64,000 nucleotides of DNA. Origin: Thermoproteota archaeon. GTDB taxonomy: Archaea; Thermoproteota; Nitrososphaeria; Nitrososphaerales; Nitrosopumilaceae. A program made the translations under genes and the position numbers. Position 1 is the stretch's first letter. Every line of letters starts with the position of its first letter. The stretch is taken from positions 472,380 through 536,379 of the forward strand of contig QQVN01000005.1 of assembly GCA_003352285.1 (NCBI GenBank), given 5' to 3'. A model generated the notes under the pieces. It was not told the origin of the DNA. It searched no databases and was given only the letters and a program-made list of their open reading frames with translations. Of this stretch, positions 33,412-42,671 are shown one piece after another.

Positions 33412-34390
33412 GACGTATTACTCTCCCATATTTTGCAGAGTTTTTCATAGCTAAAGCAATTTTCAATGTATCAATGCCCTCGCTTAAGCTATTTATCGTC
33501 TTCTTTTTTGATTTAACACATTTTAGAAAATGGTTCATCTCATCCACATACATTTGATTTCTATCGAATTTTTTTAATTTTAATACACTAATCCATTTAT
33601 TATTTTGATTACTAAATAATTTTATTTCATTTGTTTCAGAATCCCAATATATTATTCCTTTAGTACCTTTAATCTTAATGCTACGAAATTCAGGTCGTTG
33701 AAAGAAATCTAAATGAAGCTCTGCAGTAATATTTTTTTTAAATTTTATAATGCTAGCTGAATAATCTTCAACAGATATTTTCAAGTCACTAAATTTTCCT
33801 GAGGTAGAAAAAACTTGGATAGGTTTCCCAAAGAACCAATACAAATAATCTATATCATGTATCATTGTAAGGATCACACCTCCTCCTAATTCTTTTTTAG
33901 CTGCATATCCATTCCTATAATCTTCATATGGATGCCAATCTGGTAAAAAGGATCCAGTTTCACATTGTACAGAAACTATTTTCCCAATTTTTTTTTGTGT
34001 GATTAATTTCTTAATTCTCTTAATACATTTATGAAATCGTAAATTACATCCAATTTGAGTGATTAATTTTTTTTGTTTCGTAATTTTCTGTAATTTTTTT
34101 ATTCCGTCTAATGAATTTGATAATGGTTTTTCAATAAACAGATCAAGTCCATTTTTTGTCAATAAAGTAGCTAAGGAAATATGATATGCAGTTTCATTAG
34201 TAATAAAAGCAACTGTTGGTTTCTCTTGTAAACATTTTTCTAATGAATCGGAAAGAGTTATTCTCTTATTTTCTTTGAATTCGGGGTATTTCCTTTTCGT
34301 AAAAATTACAATCTTATACGTTGTATTTGTTAGAAGGTTTCTAACATGACGCAATCCGATAGAACCTAATCCAATAATAAGTACTTTCAC
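33401..34390 (-). CDS. Gfo/Idh/MocA-family oxidoreductase
   Basis: 329 residues. The NAD(P) loop is LIIGLGSIGLRHVRNLL (about 4-20), EKPLSNSLDG carries the family's conserved Glu-Lys-Pro, and HDIDYLYWFFG the His used in catalysis. These enzymes oxidise or reduce hydroxyls of sugars. Cotranscribed with the SDR that follows; both stand beside neuBCA. Confidence 0.85.
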   Translation of the reverse strand: MKVLIIGLGSIGLRHVRNLLTNTTYKIVIFTKRKYPEFKENKRITLSDSLEKCLQEKPTVAFITNETAYHISLATLLTKNGLDLFIEKPLSNSLDGIKKLQKITKQKKLITQIGCNLRFHKCIKRIKKLITQKKIGKIVSVQCETGSFLPDWHPYEDYRNGYAAKKELGGGVILTMIHDIDYLYWFFGKPIQVFSTSGKFSDLKISVEDYSASIIKFKKNITAELHLDFFQRPEFRSIKIKGTKGIIYWDSETNEIKLFSNQNNKWISVLKLKKFDRNQMYVDEMNHFLKCVKSKKKTINSLSEGIDTLKIALAMKNSAKYGRVIRLAF

Positions 34391-34674
34391 AAAAAATAAT
34401 TTTTGGAGAGAGTTTTATCCTTATCTATGTATGTCTTCGTAAAAAAATAACCAATTTAATGAGCTTTTTTAAAAAATTTTACATTATACAATATTTGAAT
34501 AATTTTTTGATAAAAAAACGAAATTTTATTTTAGTATTATCTAAGTAATATTTAAGTAAAAAACACAATTAATGACGTATAAATAATAATTTAGAAACAA
34601 TGAAAGAATTCCAATATTTTTATTATTATGATTTAGTAATTGGAATTATTAGTTGAGGTTAGGATGTACAAACG
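34391..34674. other. AT-rich intergenic region
   Basis: 284 bases between divergent genes, rich in A/T runs. No frame, tRNA or strong repeat was seen. It must hold promoters for the Gfo/Idh operon (left) and the sulfotransferase (right); GAGG at about 34653 is a possible ribosome-binding site. Confidence 0.4.
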
Positions 34675-35466
34675 ATGAAAAAACCAAATTTTTTTATTGT
34701 TGGCATGGCACGTGCTGGGACAACAACTTTAGCTAATTATCTAAACCAACATCCTGATGTATACATACCTCCACAAAAAGAAATTCACTATTTTATTAAA
34801 GAGCCACAGGATGGAATACAAGGTCCAAAAAATCTTAGTGACTATTTAGAAATTTTTAGGGACGCAGGGCCTGCTATTGCAATAGGTGATGCTTCTGTCA
34901 CATATTATTCAAGTCCATCGGCACCAAAACTAATTTATGATTTTAATTCTGAATCGAAAATCATCATCACAGTAAGGGATCCGGTTGACAGAGCTTATTC
35001 TGCATGGTTAGCTCGTTGGTCAATGGGTTATGAAAAACTTTCATTTCGTAATGCCATGAAACGAGATTATGAAAGTAATGAAATTTTTAATTATTATAAT
35101 GATGGTTTGACTTCACATATAGAAACTTGGAAAAAACAATTTTCGGAAGAAAATCTTAGAGTGGTATTTTTTAAAGATTGGATAAAAACTCCCCAAAAAA
35201 TAATTAATGAGTTATGGACATTTTTGAATATCAAGGAACATATAGAATTAAAGATTACACATGAAAATGAATTTGGGATGGCATCAAACCAAATCACAAG
35301 AACATTAATTCAGAACGATGCAAGCAGAAATGTTGTTAGAAAATTTATACCACTTTCTTTAAGACGTAAAGTTGGAAAAAAAATTCTTAATGATCATAAA
35401 AAACCAGAACTTTCCCAGGAAGATAAAGAATTTGTAAAGAAGTTATTTGAGAAAAACTTCAATTAA
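34675..35466 (+). CDS. PAPS-dependent sulfotransferase
   Basis: 263 residues. GMARAGTTTLANYLNQHPDV (about 9-28) is the 5'-phosphosulfate loop and IITVRDPVDRAYSAW the 3'-phosphate-binding motif. It probably sulfates a sugar of the surface glycan using PAPS. A homologous enzyme lies at 55566. Confidence 0.88.
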   Translation: MKKPNFFIVGMARAGTTTLANYLNQHPDVYIPPQKEIHYFIKEPQDGIQGPKNLSDYLEIFRDAGPAIAIGDASVTYYSSPSAPKLIYDFNSESKIIITVRDPVDRAYSAWLARWSMGYEKLSFRNAMKRDYESNEIFNYYNDGLTSHIETWKKQFSEENLRVVFFKDWIKTPQKIINELWTFLNIKEHIELKITHENEFGMASNQITRTLIQNDASRNVVRKFIPLSLRRKVGKKILNDHKKPELSQEDKEFVKKLFEKNFN

Positions 35467-35537
35467 CTATACTGATTATACAATTAATTTACTTATTTGA
35501 AGGAACACTTCATATATTAAAGAAACTTGCTAATATT

Positions 35538-36647
35538 ATGAAGTATTGCCAAAAATGCTTAATGCCAGATACAAGACCAGGTATTAAATTTCAAAATGGG
35601 GTTTGTACAGGATGTATTAATTTTGAAAAACAAAAAACAACAGATTGGAATTTGCGAAAAAACCAGCTTGAAAAATTATGTAACAGATATAGGAACAAAA
35701 ACAGTGATTATGATTGTGCAATAGCTATTTCTGGTGGAAAAGATTCACATTTTCAAGTATATTTTATAAAAGAGGTTATGAAGATGAATCCAGTATTATT
35801 AACTGTAGGTAATATTGATTCCACAGAAACTGGAAAATCAAACTTAGAGAACATTTCTGAAACTTTTGGATGTGATATTATTTCACACATTCCCAATAGA
35901 AATGTCTTGAAAAAAATTACAAAAATAACATTTGAGAGATATGGGTTTCCTACATGGTATGTTGATTCTTTAATCTATGCTTTCCCAATAAAAATGACCA
36001 TTAACTTAAATCTTGAATTATTAATCTATGGAGAAGATGTGAATTATACATACGGTGGTAAGTATGATGAAGAAACTCCTTCAGCGTTATTGCAACCAAA
36101 AAATGATGTGGTTAAACCAATTCATGATGAGCTTATTGATGAAGGAGTTGTCTCCAAAAAAGAATTGAATTCAAGCCGAATTCCAACTTTAGAATTTTGT
36201 AAACAACATAACTTTAATCCGATTTACTTAAGTTATTTCACACCATGGAATTCACATAGAAATTTTGAAATTGCTAAGCGCTGGGGTTTTAGACATTTAG
36301 GACATGAGTATAAAAAAGAAAACACTATTGAAGATTATAATTCAATTGATTCTATTACATACTTACTAAGTGAGTTTCTTAAATACACAAAATACGGTCA
36401 TGCGTCAGCTACACAAATGGCATCGAGATGGATTCGTTACGGAATGACAACTAGAGAAGAAATGATACCAATTGTAAAAAAACTTGATGGAGTACTTGAT
36501 CAAGGTATTGTAGATGGTTTTTGCTCTTTTGCAGATATTTCAGTTAAGAAATTTTATGAAATTTTAGATAAATGGTACAATCCAGAATTATTTGAACAAG
36601 ATCAGTATGGGTTATGGCATAAGAAATTTGAAGTAGGACAGAATTAA
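35538..36647 (+). CDS. N-acetyl sugar amidotransferase (WbpG/PseA-like)
   Basis: 369 residues. The N-terminus has C-x2-C...C-x2-C (YCQKCLMPD...CTGCINF) and then the PP-loop ISGGKDSHFQVYF (about 64-76) for ATP activation. WbpG/PseA-type enzymes turn an N-acetyl group into an acetamidino group on sugars such as pseudaminic or legionaminic acid. The ammonia-supplying HisH/HisF-like partners of WbpG are not in the window. It overlaps the convergent 624-aa gene by 4 bases. Confidence 0.88.
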   Translation: MKYCQKCLMPDTRPGIKFQNGVCTGCINFEKQKTTDWNLRKNQLEKLCNRYRNKNSDYDCAIAISGGKDSHFQVYFIKEVMKMNPVLLTVGNIDSTETGKSNLENISETFGCDIISHIPNRNVLKKITKITFERYGFPTWYVDSLIYAFPIKMTINLNLELLIYGEDVNYTYGGKYDEETPSALLQPKNDVVKPIHDELIDEGVVSKKELNSSRIPTLEFCKQHNFNPIYLSYFTPWNSHRNFEIAKRWGFRHLGHEYKKENTIEDYNSIDSITYLLSEFLKYTKYGHASATQMASRWIRYGMTTREEMIPIVKKLDGVLDQGIVDGFCSFADISVKKFYEILDKWYNPELFEQDQYGLWHKKFEVGQN

Positions 36648-38518
36648 TTAGCCAACAATTTTAAGATTTTAGCAAATTCTATTGATGACTTCCCAGGATT
36701 TGCTAAATATTCGAACACATGATTTTGTCCATTTTTAATAAGATTTTTTCTCAGTTTTTTATCAAAAAGAAAATTATGGATTTTTTCATCAACAATATCT
36801 ATATCCTTTAATGATAAAATCGCATTTTTTTTAACACAATCAAATTGATATATTTCATTTTTTATTACAATATTCATAGTTGGGATATTTAGTATTAAGG
36901 ATTCCAAGATGGATGTCGATAATCCAACTCCATGAGGTTCTATGTGAATAACTGAGTCAACGTTTTTTAAATGATCAAGGATAGAAGACATATGATAAAT
37001 TTTGATATTTTTATTAATTTGAAGGAAAATATTTTTTATAAAATTATTTGACGAATCCTGAGTTGGATGAAGCTTTACTATAACATCAATATGATATTTG
37101 TTAAGTATGGACATTAAATTTTTAATAATTTTATCATATCTTAGATAAGTATCGGTGTCTGTTAACCCACTATAATTAACGATAGGAGAGGGAATTATCA
37201 AAACTCTATTTTTAATAGATAAATTACGTTTTGTCCTAAAAAATATGTCATGCCTAGGATTTCCAGTAAGAAGAATTCTATTTTCACTAATTTTTCTACA
37301 ATCAGTAAGATAATCTTTTTCTATTTTTCCCCAGACTCCAATTTTATCCATAAATACATCATACATGTGTAAAACATCATATCTTGAAACTTCATCAACA
37401 AAATTAGCATAACCATGTTCTAATAATATATTAGAAATACGATTATTATTCAATTTTAATATTGCATTTTCAGTTTCGCCTGTAGCATATAACGATACAA
37501 TACAATTGAAATGAAATTTATTTAGTAAACCATTGGAAATTATAATTAATTTTACATATTCCTCTAATCGTTTTTGATATACTCTTTTCAAAGTTTCCTC
37601 CAGAGTTTGCCAAAAATGACAGTCATCAATTGTAAACATTTCATCAAAAAATTCTGTATTTGTCCAAAATTTCTCTAATTTCATTTTTAAATTATTAACA
37701 GTTTCATTAAATAGTTTTTTTTGTGGAAGGAAATATGACTCGTTAATTAATTTACAATCATATTTTTTAATAATTGAAATTGCTTTTGAATTCCAAATTG
37801 CAGACTTCCTTCTATTCAATAAAACAGGAGTAATATTTAATTTATTTAATTCATTTAACAGATCTTCATATTTTATTGGATCAAATTCTAAAAATAAAAT
37901 TTTTTTTTGATGCTCTTTATAATTAAACAAATTATAATTTACTGCGATGATTTTTTCATACCATGTTTTTAATTTCATTAATGTATTACGACTTAAATTG
38001 AAAGTTAGTGGTATGGGACCAATTTTATAATGTATTTGATACTTGTCAAAAAATAGTGAATTATAATTTGATTTTTGAAATAAATCTAAATGAATACTGC
38101 TAGAAAACGGAATAGAGCGTATAAATCTTCCAATAGTTTCAGATGCCAAAATTCTTGTGGGATTATTTTTTTTGATTATTTCTTTTATAGTCAACAATTT
38201 TGTTATTGTGTCAAGTAATAATTGTTGTAATTCATTAGAATCAAATATTTCAATTATGTTTAAATTTTGTAATGTTAATTCAGAAAGATGAGGATGATTC
38301 CTATACCATGTTTTTAATGAAATAGTTGTATCGAAGGCTTTTATCTTATCTTCTTTTGATAGTAATAATTCTCCAATTTCATGCTGAATGTTCATTTCAT
38401 TAAGTTTATTATGAGATTGAAAATTCAAAGTAAAAATTTTATCTGCTTTGTAAAAATGGTTTTTTGAATTTAGCTGTTCTATATCTAAAAAATCTTCAAC
38501 GATAATTAGCGTAGTCAT
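36644..38518 (-). CDS. Large GT-B-like putative glycosyltransferase
   Basis: 624 residues, no signal or membrane helix. The C-terminal half resembles CDP-glycerol/capsule-type transferases: LLTGNPRHDIFF, VIVKLHPTQ (an HP motif) and HIEPHGVGLSTSILESLILN. The N-terminal 300 residues are helical and unmatched. An HP motif is also found in bacterial sialyltransferases, and no other CMP-nonulosonate transferase is evident here, so it is a candidate, but no more than that. Confidence 0.5.
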   Translation of the reverse strand: MTTLIIVEDFLDIEQLNSKNHFYKADKIFTLNFQSHNKLNEMNIQHEIGELLLSKEDKIKAFDTTISLKTWYRNHPHLSELTLQNLNIIEIFDSNELQQLLLDTITKLLTIKEIIKKNNPTRILASETIGRFIRSIPFSSSIHLDLFQKSNYNSLFFDKYQIHYKIGPIPLTFNLSRNTLMKLKTWYEKIIAVNYNLFNYKEHQKKILFLEFDPIKYEDLLNELNKLNITPVLLNRRKSAIWNSKAISIIKKYDCKLINESYFLPQKKLFNETVNNLKMKLEKFWTNTEFFDEMFTIDDCHFWQTLEETLKRVYQKRLEEYVKLIIISNGLLNKFHFNCIVSLYATGETENAILKLNNNRISNILLEHGYANFVDEVSRYDVLHMYDVFMDKIGVWGKIEKDYLTDCRKISENRILLTGNPRHDIFFRTKRNLSIKNRVLIIPSPIVNYSGLTDTDTYLRYDKIIKNLMSILNKYHIDVIVKLHPTQDSSNNFIKNIFLQINKNIKIYHMSSILDHLKNVDSVIHIEPHGVGLSTSILESLILNIPTMNIVIKNEIYQFDCVKKNAILSLKDIDIVDEKIHNFLFDKKLRKNLIKNGQNHVFEYLANPGKSSIEFAKILKLLAN

Positions 38519-38570
38519 CTCAGTAATACAGTTAATTTTAGTTTGTTCATTTTAAATTTAAAACATTGTT

Positions 38571-39938
38571 TTAGATATATCCTAATTTTCTTAGTTCAGA
38601 TTCTATTTTTTCGGCTTCCTTTACGTTGATTGAATTATCACGTGTGAAAACATAATTTTTTGTAATATCTTGCAATATTTTTTCCAATTCAGAAACCTTT
38701 TCTAGATTAAATCGAGCAAGATTATTATTCTCATTTGGGTCGTCCCTTAAATCATAAAGATGAACTAATTTATTGGGATTAAATCGATCACGGAAATATT
38801 TGAAATCTGGCGTACGAATACCGATGACATTATTTGATTTGAGATCGAGTAACGGTTCACTTTCCATAAATGCTATCAGATCATCTGTTTTTTCACCGCT
38901 AATGAATGGAATTAAACTGCGACCATCGATTTCATCATCACGATTTGGTAGACCAAGAATATGAGAAATTGTAGGGCAAATATCGATACTTCGTACTTGT
39001 TGAGAAATAATTTTTCCTTCTTGAATACCTGGACCTACAAGTAGGAGTGGGATTCGGAATAAATCATCATAAACAAATCTATCAGTATCCCCTCGCTGAT
39101 TTAATAAATTACGTTTTTCATGAGGAGATAGATTCAGCTTTTCAATTTTCTTAATTTTCCTTTTTTTTCTAATCTTTTCCAGAATAACAAAAATTTTTGT
39201 ACGTAAGGGAATTAGGACTTTAGGTGTTCGACTTCCAAGAAACGTTGAATATTTTTGTATTCCGGAATTGGATCCAAAGTTTATCTCGTTATTATCAAAA
39301 TAAAGTTCTTTATTATAAGATCCATGATCAGCGGTAATCACGACTAATGTGTTTTTTAAATCTATACACTTTATGATCTTCCCAATCCAGAAATCAATTG
39401 CAGATATTTGTCGATCGTATTTTGTCGTTCCAAACTTTTTATTATCAAATTCTGATGGAATTGAAATAGGAAAATGTAAATCCATACAATGTATGTAAAA
39501 GAACCAAGGATTATTCATATTTCCAGATTGTAGTTTTTCAATTATCCGTTTTCCTGCACCGTCAACCAATGTAGGATGACGAGCGTATGATTTATCAGAA
39601 TTTTCAAAGTTAGGTAATAATCCAATGGCCATAGCAACTTGTGGAAAATATCCGTAAAATTTGTAATTCAGATCACCAAAAATTTGAAAGTATGTTTTTA
39701 CATCTTTACGAATTTTGTTAAATTTATGTGAACGAACTCCGCTTTTAATTGGGAACAAACCAGTAAATGTACTAGCTTCAGAAACCAAAGTAGCATCAGA
39801 TGAGGAAATAGCCTGTTTAAAATAAGTACCACTTTTTATTAAATAATCAAGATTTGGAGTTACTGATGTTTTGTTTATTCCAATAAATTTATCTGCTCTA
39901 AAGGAATCAATAACTAAAAATAAAATATTTGGGTTCAT
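38571..39938 (-). CDS. Sulfatase-fold hydrolase with Thr nucleophile (second copy)
   Basis: 455 residues. FLVIDSFRADKF holds metal-ligand Asp11, VVITADHGSYNKE the second metal site, and GRSLIPFISGEK plus FYLHCMDLH-like segments match sulfatases (HCMDLHFP). At the nucleophile position, ten residues before the Gly of FTG (60), is Thr50. Thus it shares the Cys-to-Thr change of the other copy. Possible phospho- or sulfo-ester enzyme for glycan or lipid; divergent from nothing, it lies alone 52 bases below the 624-aa gene start. Confidence 0.8.
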   Translation of the reverse strand: MNPNILFLVIDSFRADKFIGINKTSVTPNLDYLIKSGTYFKQAISSSDATLVSEASTFTGLFPIKSGVRSHKFNKIRKDVKTYFQIFGDLNYKFYGYFPQVAMAIGLLPNFENSDKSYARHPTLVDGAGKRIIEKLQSGNMNNPWFFYIHCMDLHFPISIPSEFDNKKFGTTKYDRQISAIDFWIGKIIKCIDLKNTLVVITADHGSYNKELYFDNNEINFGSNSGIQKYSTFLGSRTPKVLIPLRTKIFVILEKIRKKRKIKKIEKLNLSPHEKRNLLNQRGDTDRFVYDDLFRIPLLLVGPGIQEGKIISQQVRSIDICPTISHILGLPNRDDEIDGRSLIPFISGEKTDDLIAFMESEPLLDLKSNNVIGIRTPDFKYFRDRFNPNKLVHLYDLRDDPNENNNLARFNLEKVSELEKILQDITKNYVFTRDNSINVKEAEKIESELRKLGYI

Positions 39939-39994
39939 TGTTTATCGTATCGGATTGTAATAGAGAATTTGATTATAAATTATTTTAGATAAAG

Positions 39995-40438
39995 TTATTT
40001 CCATTTGTTAAAATCATAGTCTGTAAATTGTGTATTTATCATCTCATTATCATTTGGTCTCCATGCGACATCAGCAAGTGTTAAAACACGAGAGATATTT
40101 TTTGATAAATTTATGTGTGCAGATGCAAAGTTTTTAGGAACAAAGACCATTACAGGTTCATCCTCACTTGATTCAATTTCTAAATATGTATTATTTTTGT
40201 CTTTAATAATGAAAATTACTCTTCCGTGTATGCAAGTAAAAAAACTATTTCTTTGTGTGTGAATATGTGGGCCTTTTATTTCTCCAGGATTAACAGAACT
40301 AACATAAACCATTTTTGGATCATGTGAGATGATTTTATCCCAATCTCTCCATATTACAGTTAAAGAGCCGTTAACATGACTATCAGAAACATCTTTTGTC
40401 GAATATTTTTCTAATTTTTTTGAAAAGGGTTCAATCAT
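39995..40438 (-). CDS. RmlC-like cupin (dTDP-sugar epimerase/isomerase type)
   Basis: 147 residues. GEIKGPHIHTQRNSFFTCIHG gives a His-x-His and nearby His, and FVPKNFASAHINLS the second barrel motif. The general shape is that of dTDP-4-dehydrorhamnose 3,5-epimerase relatives and of FdtA-type keto-isomerases. It is divergent from rmlB at 40520, fitting use of dTDP-4-keto-6-deoxyglucose. Which reaction it does is open. Confidence 0.7.
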   Translation of the reverse strand: MIEPFSKKLEKYSTKDVSDSHVNGSLTVIWRDWDKIISHDPKMVYVSSVNPGEIKGPHIHTQRNSFFTCIHGRVIFIIKDKNNTYLEIESSEDEPVMVFVPKNFASAHINLSKNISRVLTLADVAWRPNDNEMINTQFTDYDFNKWK

Positions 40439-40519
40439 TGTTATGATTAGATTTATTGCATCATAAAAAGTTTGGAGTATTTCTTAAGATTGAATTCTTA
40501 AGTACAAGATTTTATTAAG

Positions 40520-41527
40520 ATGAAAAAATTTACAGGTGTATTGAAGATTTTAGTGACAGGAGGATTAGGATTTATTGGAAGTAATTTTATCAATAAAATA
40601 TTAGAAGAGTTTTCTGAACATCAAGTAGTAAATGTAGATTCCGAATTTTATGGTTCAAACCAGAAAAATGTACAAAAAGTCGCCCATTCAAAAAAATATA
40701 GTTATTTCAAAGGAAATATTTGCAATCACGATCTGATGAAAAAATTGATTAACGGTTGTGACATTATTGTTAATTTTGCAGCAGAATCATTTGTTGATAG
40801 AAGTATTGCAAATGCTAAACCATTTTTTGATTCAAATACATATGGAGTATTTAACATATTAGAGATTATAAAGAATACAGAAAAGAGATTTATTCAAATA
40901 TCAACTGATGAAGTGTTCGGTAGCTTACAAAGTGGCACAGCCAATGAGAATTCGGTGTTTAATCCATCAAGTCCGTATGCAGCAACAAAAGCATCTGCTG
41001 AATTATTGATTAAGTCATATGTCAAGACATACAATTGTGATTGCTTGATTACTAGATGTACAAATAACTATGGTCCACAACAATATCCAGAGAAACTAAT
41101 TCCAAAGGTTATTCTATTAGCAAAGCAGGAAAAAAAAATTCCAATATATGGAAATGGTAGAAACGTTAGAGACTGGATTTATGTAAATGATCATTGTAAT
41201 GCCATTATAGATGTCATGAAAAATGGAAATAGTGGTGAGACATATAATATATCTGCAAATAATGAAGTAGATAATTTAGCAATTATTAAAAATATTTTAT
41301 CAATAATGAACAAATCAGAAGATTTGATTGAATTTGTTGAAGATAGGCCAGGGCATGATTTTCGATACAGTATGAATTCAGAAAAAATTAGAAAAAATCT
41401 AGGATGGAAGGAATTTACCTCATTAGAAAAAGGTTTAGCATTAACGGTTAATTGGTATCTAACAAATGTTGAATGGTGGAAGGAATTAGGACTTAATGTA
41501 TTGACTTCTTCACCTTGGAAAACTTGA
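40520..41527 (+). CDS. rmlB: dTDP-glucose 4,6-dehydratase
   Basis: 335 residues. VTGGLGFIGSNFINKIL is the NAD loop; ISTDEVFGSL contains the catalytic Thr-Asp-Glu triad, YAATKASAE the Tyr-Lys pair and NNYGPQQYPEKLIP the sugar loop. It makes dTDP-4-keto-6-deoxyglucose. ATG at 40520 is used; a TTG 21 bases later could also serve. Operon with rmlA (22-base gap). Confidence 0.93.
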   Translation: MKKFTGVLKILVTGGLGFIGSNFINKILEEFSEHQVVNVDSEFYGSNQKNVQKVAHSKKYSYFKGNICNHDLMKKLINGCDIIVNFAAESFVDRSIANAKPFFDSNTYGVFNILEIIKNTEKRFIQISTDEVFGSLQSGTANENSVFNPSSPYAATKASAELLIKSYVKTYNCDCLITRCTNNYGPQQYPEKLIPKVILLAKQEKKIPIYGNGRNVRDWIYVNDHCNAIIDVMKNGNSGETYNISANNEVDNLAIIKNILSIMNKSEDLIEFVEDRPGHDFRYSMNSEKIRKNLGWKEFTSLEKGLALTVNWYLTNVEWWKELGLNVLTSSPWKT

Positions 41528-41549
41528 ATGGAGTTAATGACCTAGAAAT

Positions 41550-42614
41550 ATGAAAGGCATAATATTACATGGGGGACATGGAACCAGACTTAGACCATTA
41601 ACCCATACAGGACCTAAACAATTACTCCCGATTGCTAATAAGCCCATGTCTCAATATTGTTTAGAATCTCTTAGGGATGCAGGTATTATAGATGTAGCCA
41701 TAATAATTGGAGGGAATGGTTCTGAAAAAGTTAAAGAGTATTACGGTAGTGGAGAAAAATTTGGTGTAAAAATTAGTTATATTGAGCAAGATTTGCCTAG
41801 GGGAATTGCTCATGCAGTAGGATTATGTGAAAGTTTTGTTAGCAAAGATAAATTCATAGTTTTTTTGGGAGATAATTTAATCCAGAAAAAAATTAACAGG
41901 CTTGTTGATGAGTTTTCAAAATCAGATAATGATGCTTCTATTTTATTATGTGAGGTAGACAATCCTACAAGATTCGGAATTGCAGATGTAAATGATGGGA
42001 GGATTAAAAAAATAATTGAAAAACCAAAGAATCCTCCATCAAATCTTGCTGTTACGGGGATTTATTTTTTAACTGAATCAATTTTTCAAGTAATTAAAAA
42101 ATTAAAACCATCATGGAGAAATGAATTTGAGATAACAGATGCCCTGCAATTGTTGCTTGATGAGGGAAAAAAAATTTCGTACAATATTGTAACAGACTAT
42201 TGGAAGGATACTGGAACTCCAGAAGATATTATTCATGCAAATAAGACTGTATTAAATAACTTAGAACCGTATTTTTATGGAATTAAAGAGGAAGGTGTAA
42301 AGTTATCTGGAAAAATTTTTGTTGGCAAAAATACCGTCATTAAAAAAGATACTCAAATTGAAGGTCCTGTTATAGTAGGTGATGATTGTGAGATATCTAA
42401 TGCAAGGATTGGTCCAAATACAAGCATAGGTGATAAAACAAAAATTTCAAAGTGTAGTATTAGGGACACTATAGTAATGTCAAATTGCGATATAGATAGT
42501 GAATTGCAAATTAGGAATAGCATTATCGCAAAAAATTCTTCCATTAAAACAAAAACTGAGAAAGATGGAGAGAAACAGTTTCTTTTAGGAGAAGGAACAA
42601 AAATATTATTTTAA
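41550..42614 (+). CDS. rmlA: Glucose-1-phosphate thymidylyltransferase, long form
   Basis: 354 residues. GGHGTRLRPLTHTGPKQLLP (6-25) is the nucleotide loop, LGDNLI the metal site and IEKPKNPPSN the sugar pocket. The last 110 residues form hexapeptide repeats of a left-handed beta-helix, as in archaeal long-form enzymes (some also carry acetyltransferase activity). It supplies dTDP-glucose to RmlB. Confidence 0.9.
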   Translation: MKGIILHGGHGTRLRPLTHTGPKQLLPIANKPMSQYCLESLRDAGIIDVAIIIGGNGSEKVKEYYGSGEKFGVKISYIEQDLPRGIAHAVGLCESFVSKDKFIVFLGDNLIQKKINRLVDEFSKSDNDASILLCEVDNPTRFGIADVNDGRIKKIIEKPKNPPSNLAVTGIYFLTESIFQVIKKLKPSWRNEFEITDALQLLLDEGKKISYNIVTDYWKDTGTPEDIIHANKTVLNNLEPYFYGIKEEGVKLSGKIFVGKNTVIKKDTQIEGPVIVGDDCEISNARIGPNTSIGDKTKISKCSIRDTIVMSNCDIDSELQIRNSIIAKNSSIKTKTEKDGEKQFLLGEGTKILF

Positions 42615-42671
42615 TTGAACAATTTATTTTTGATCTATTAATAAATACTGATGTTAAAACTAGTAAGTTAA

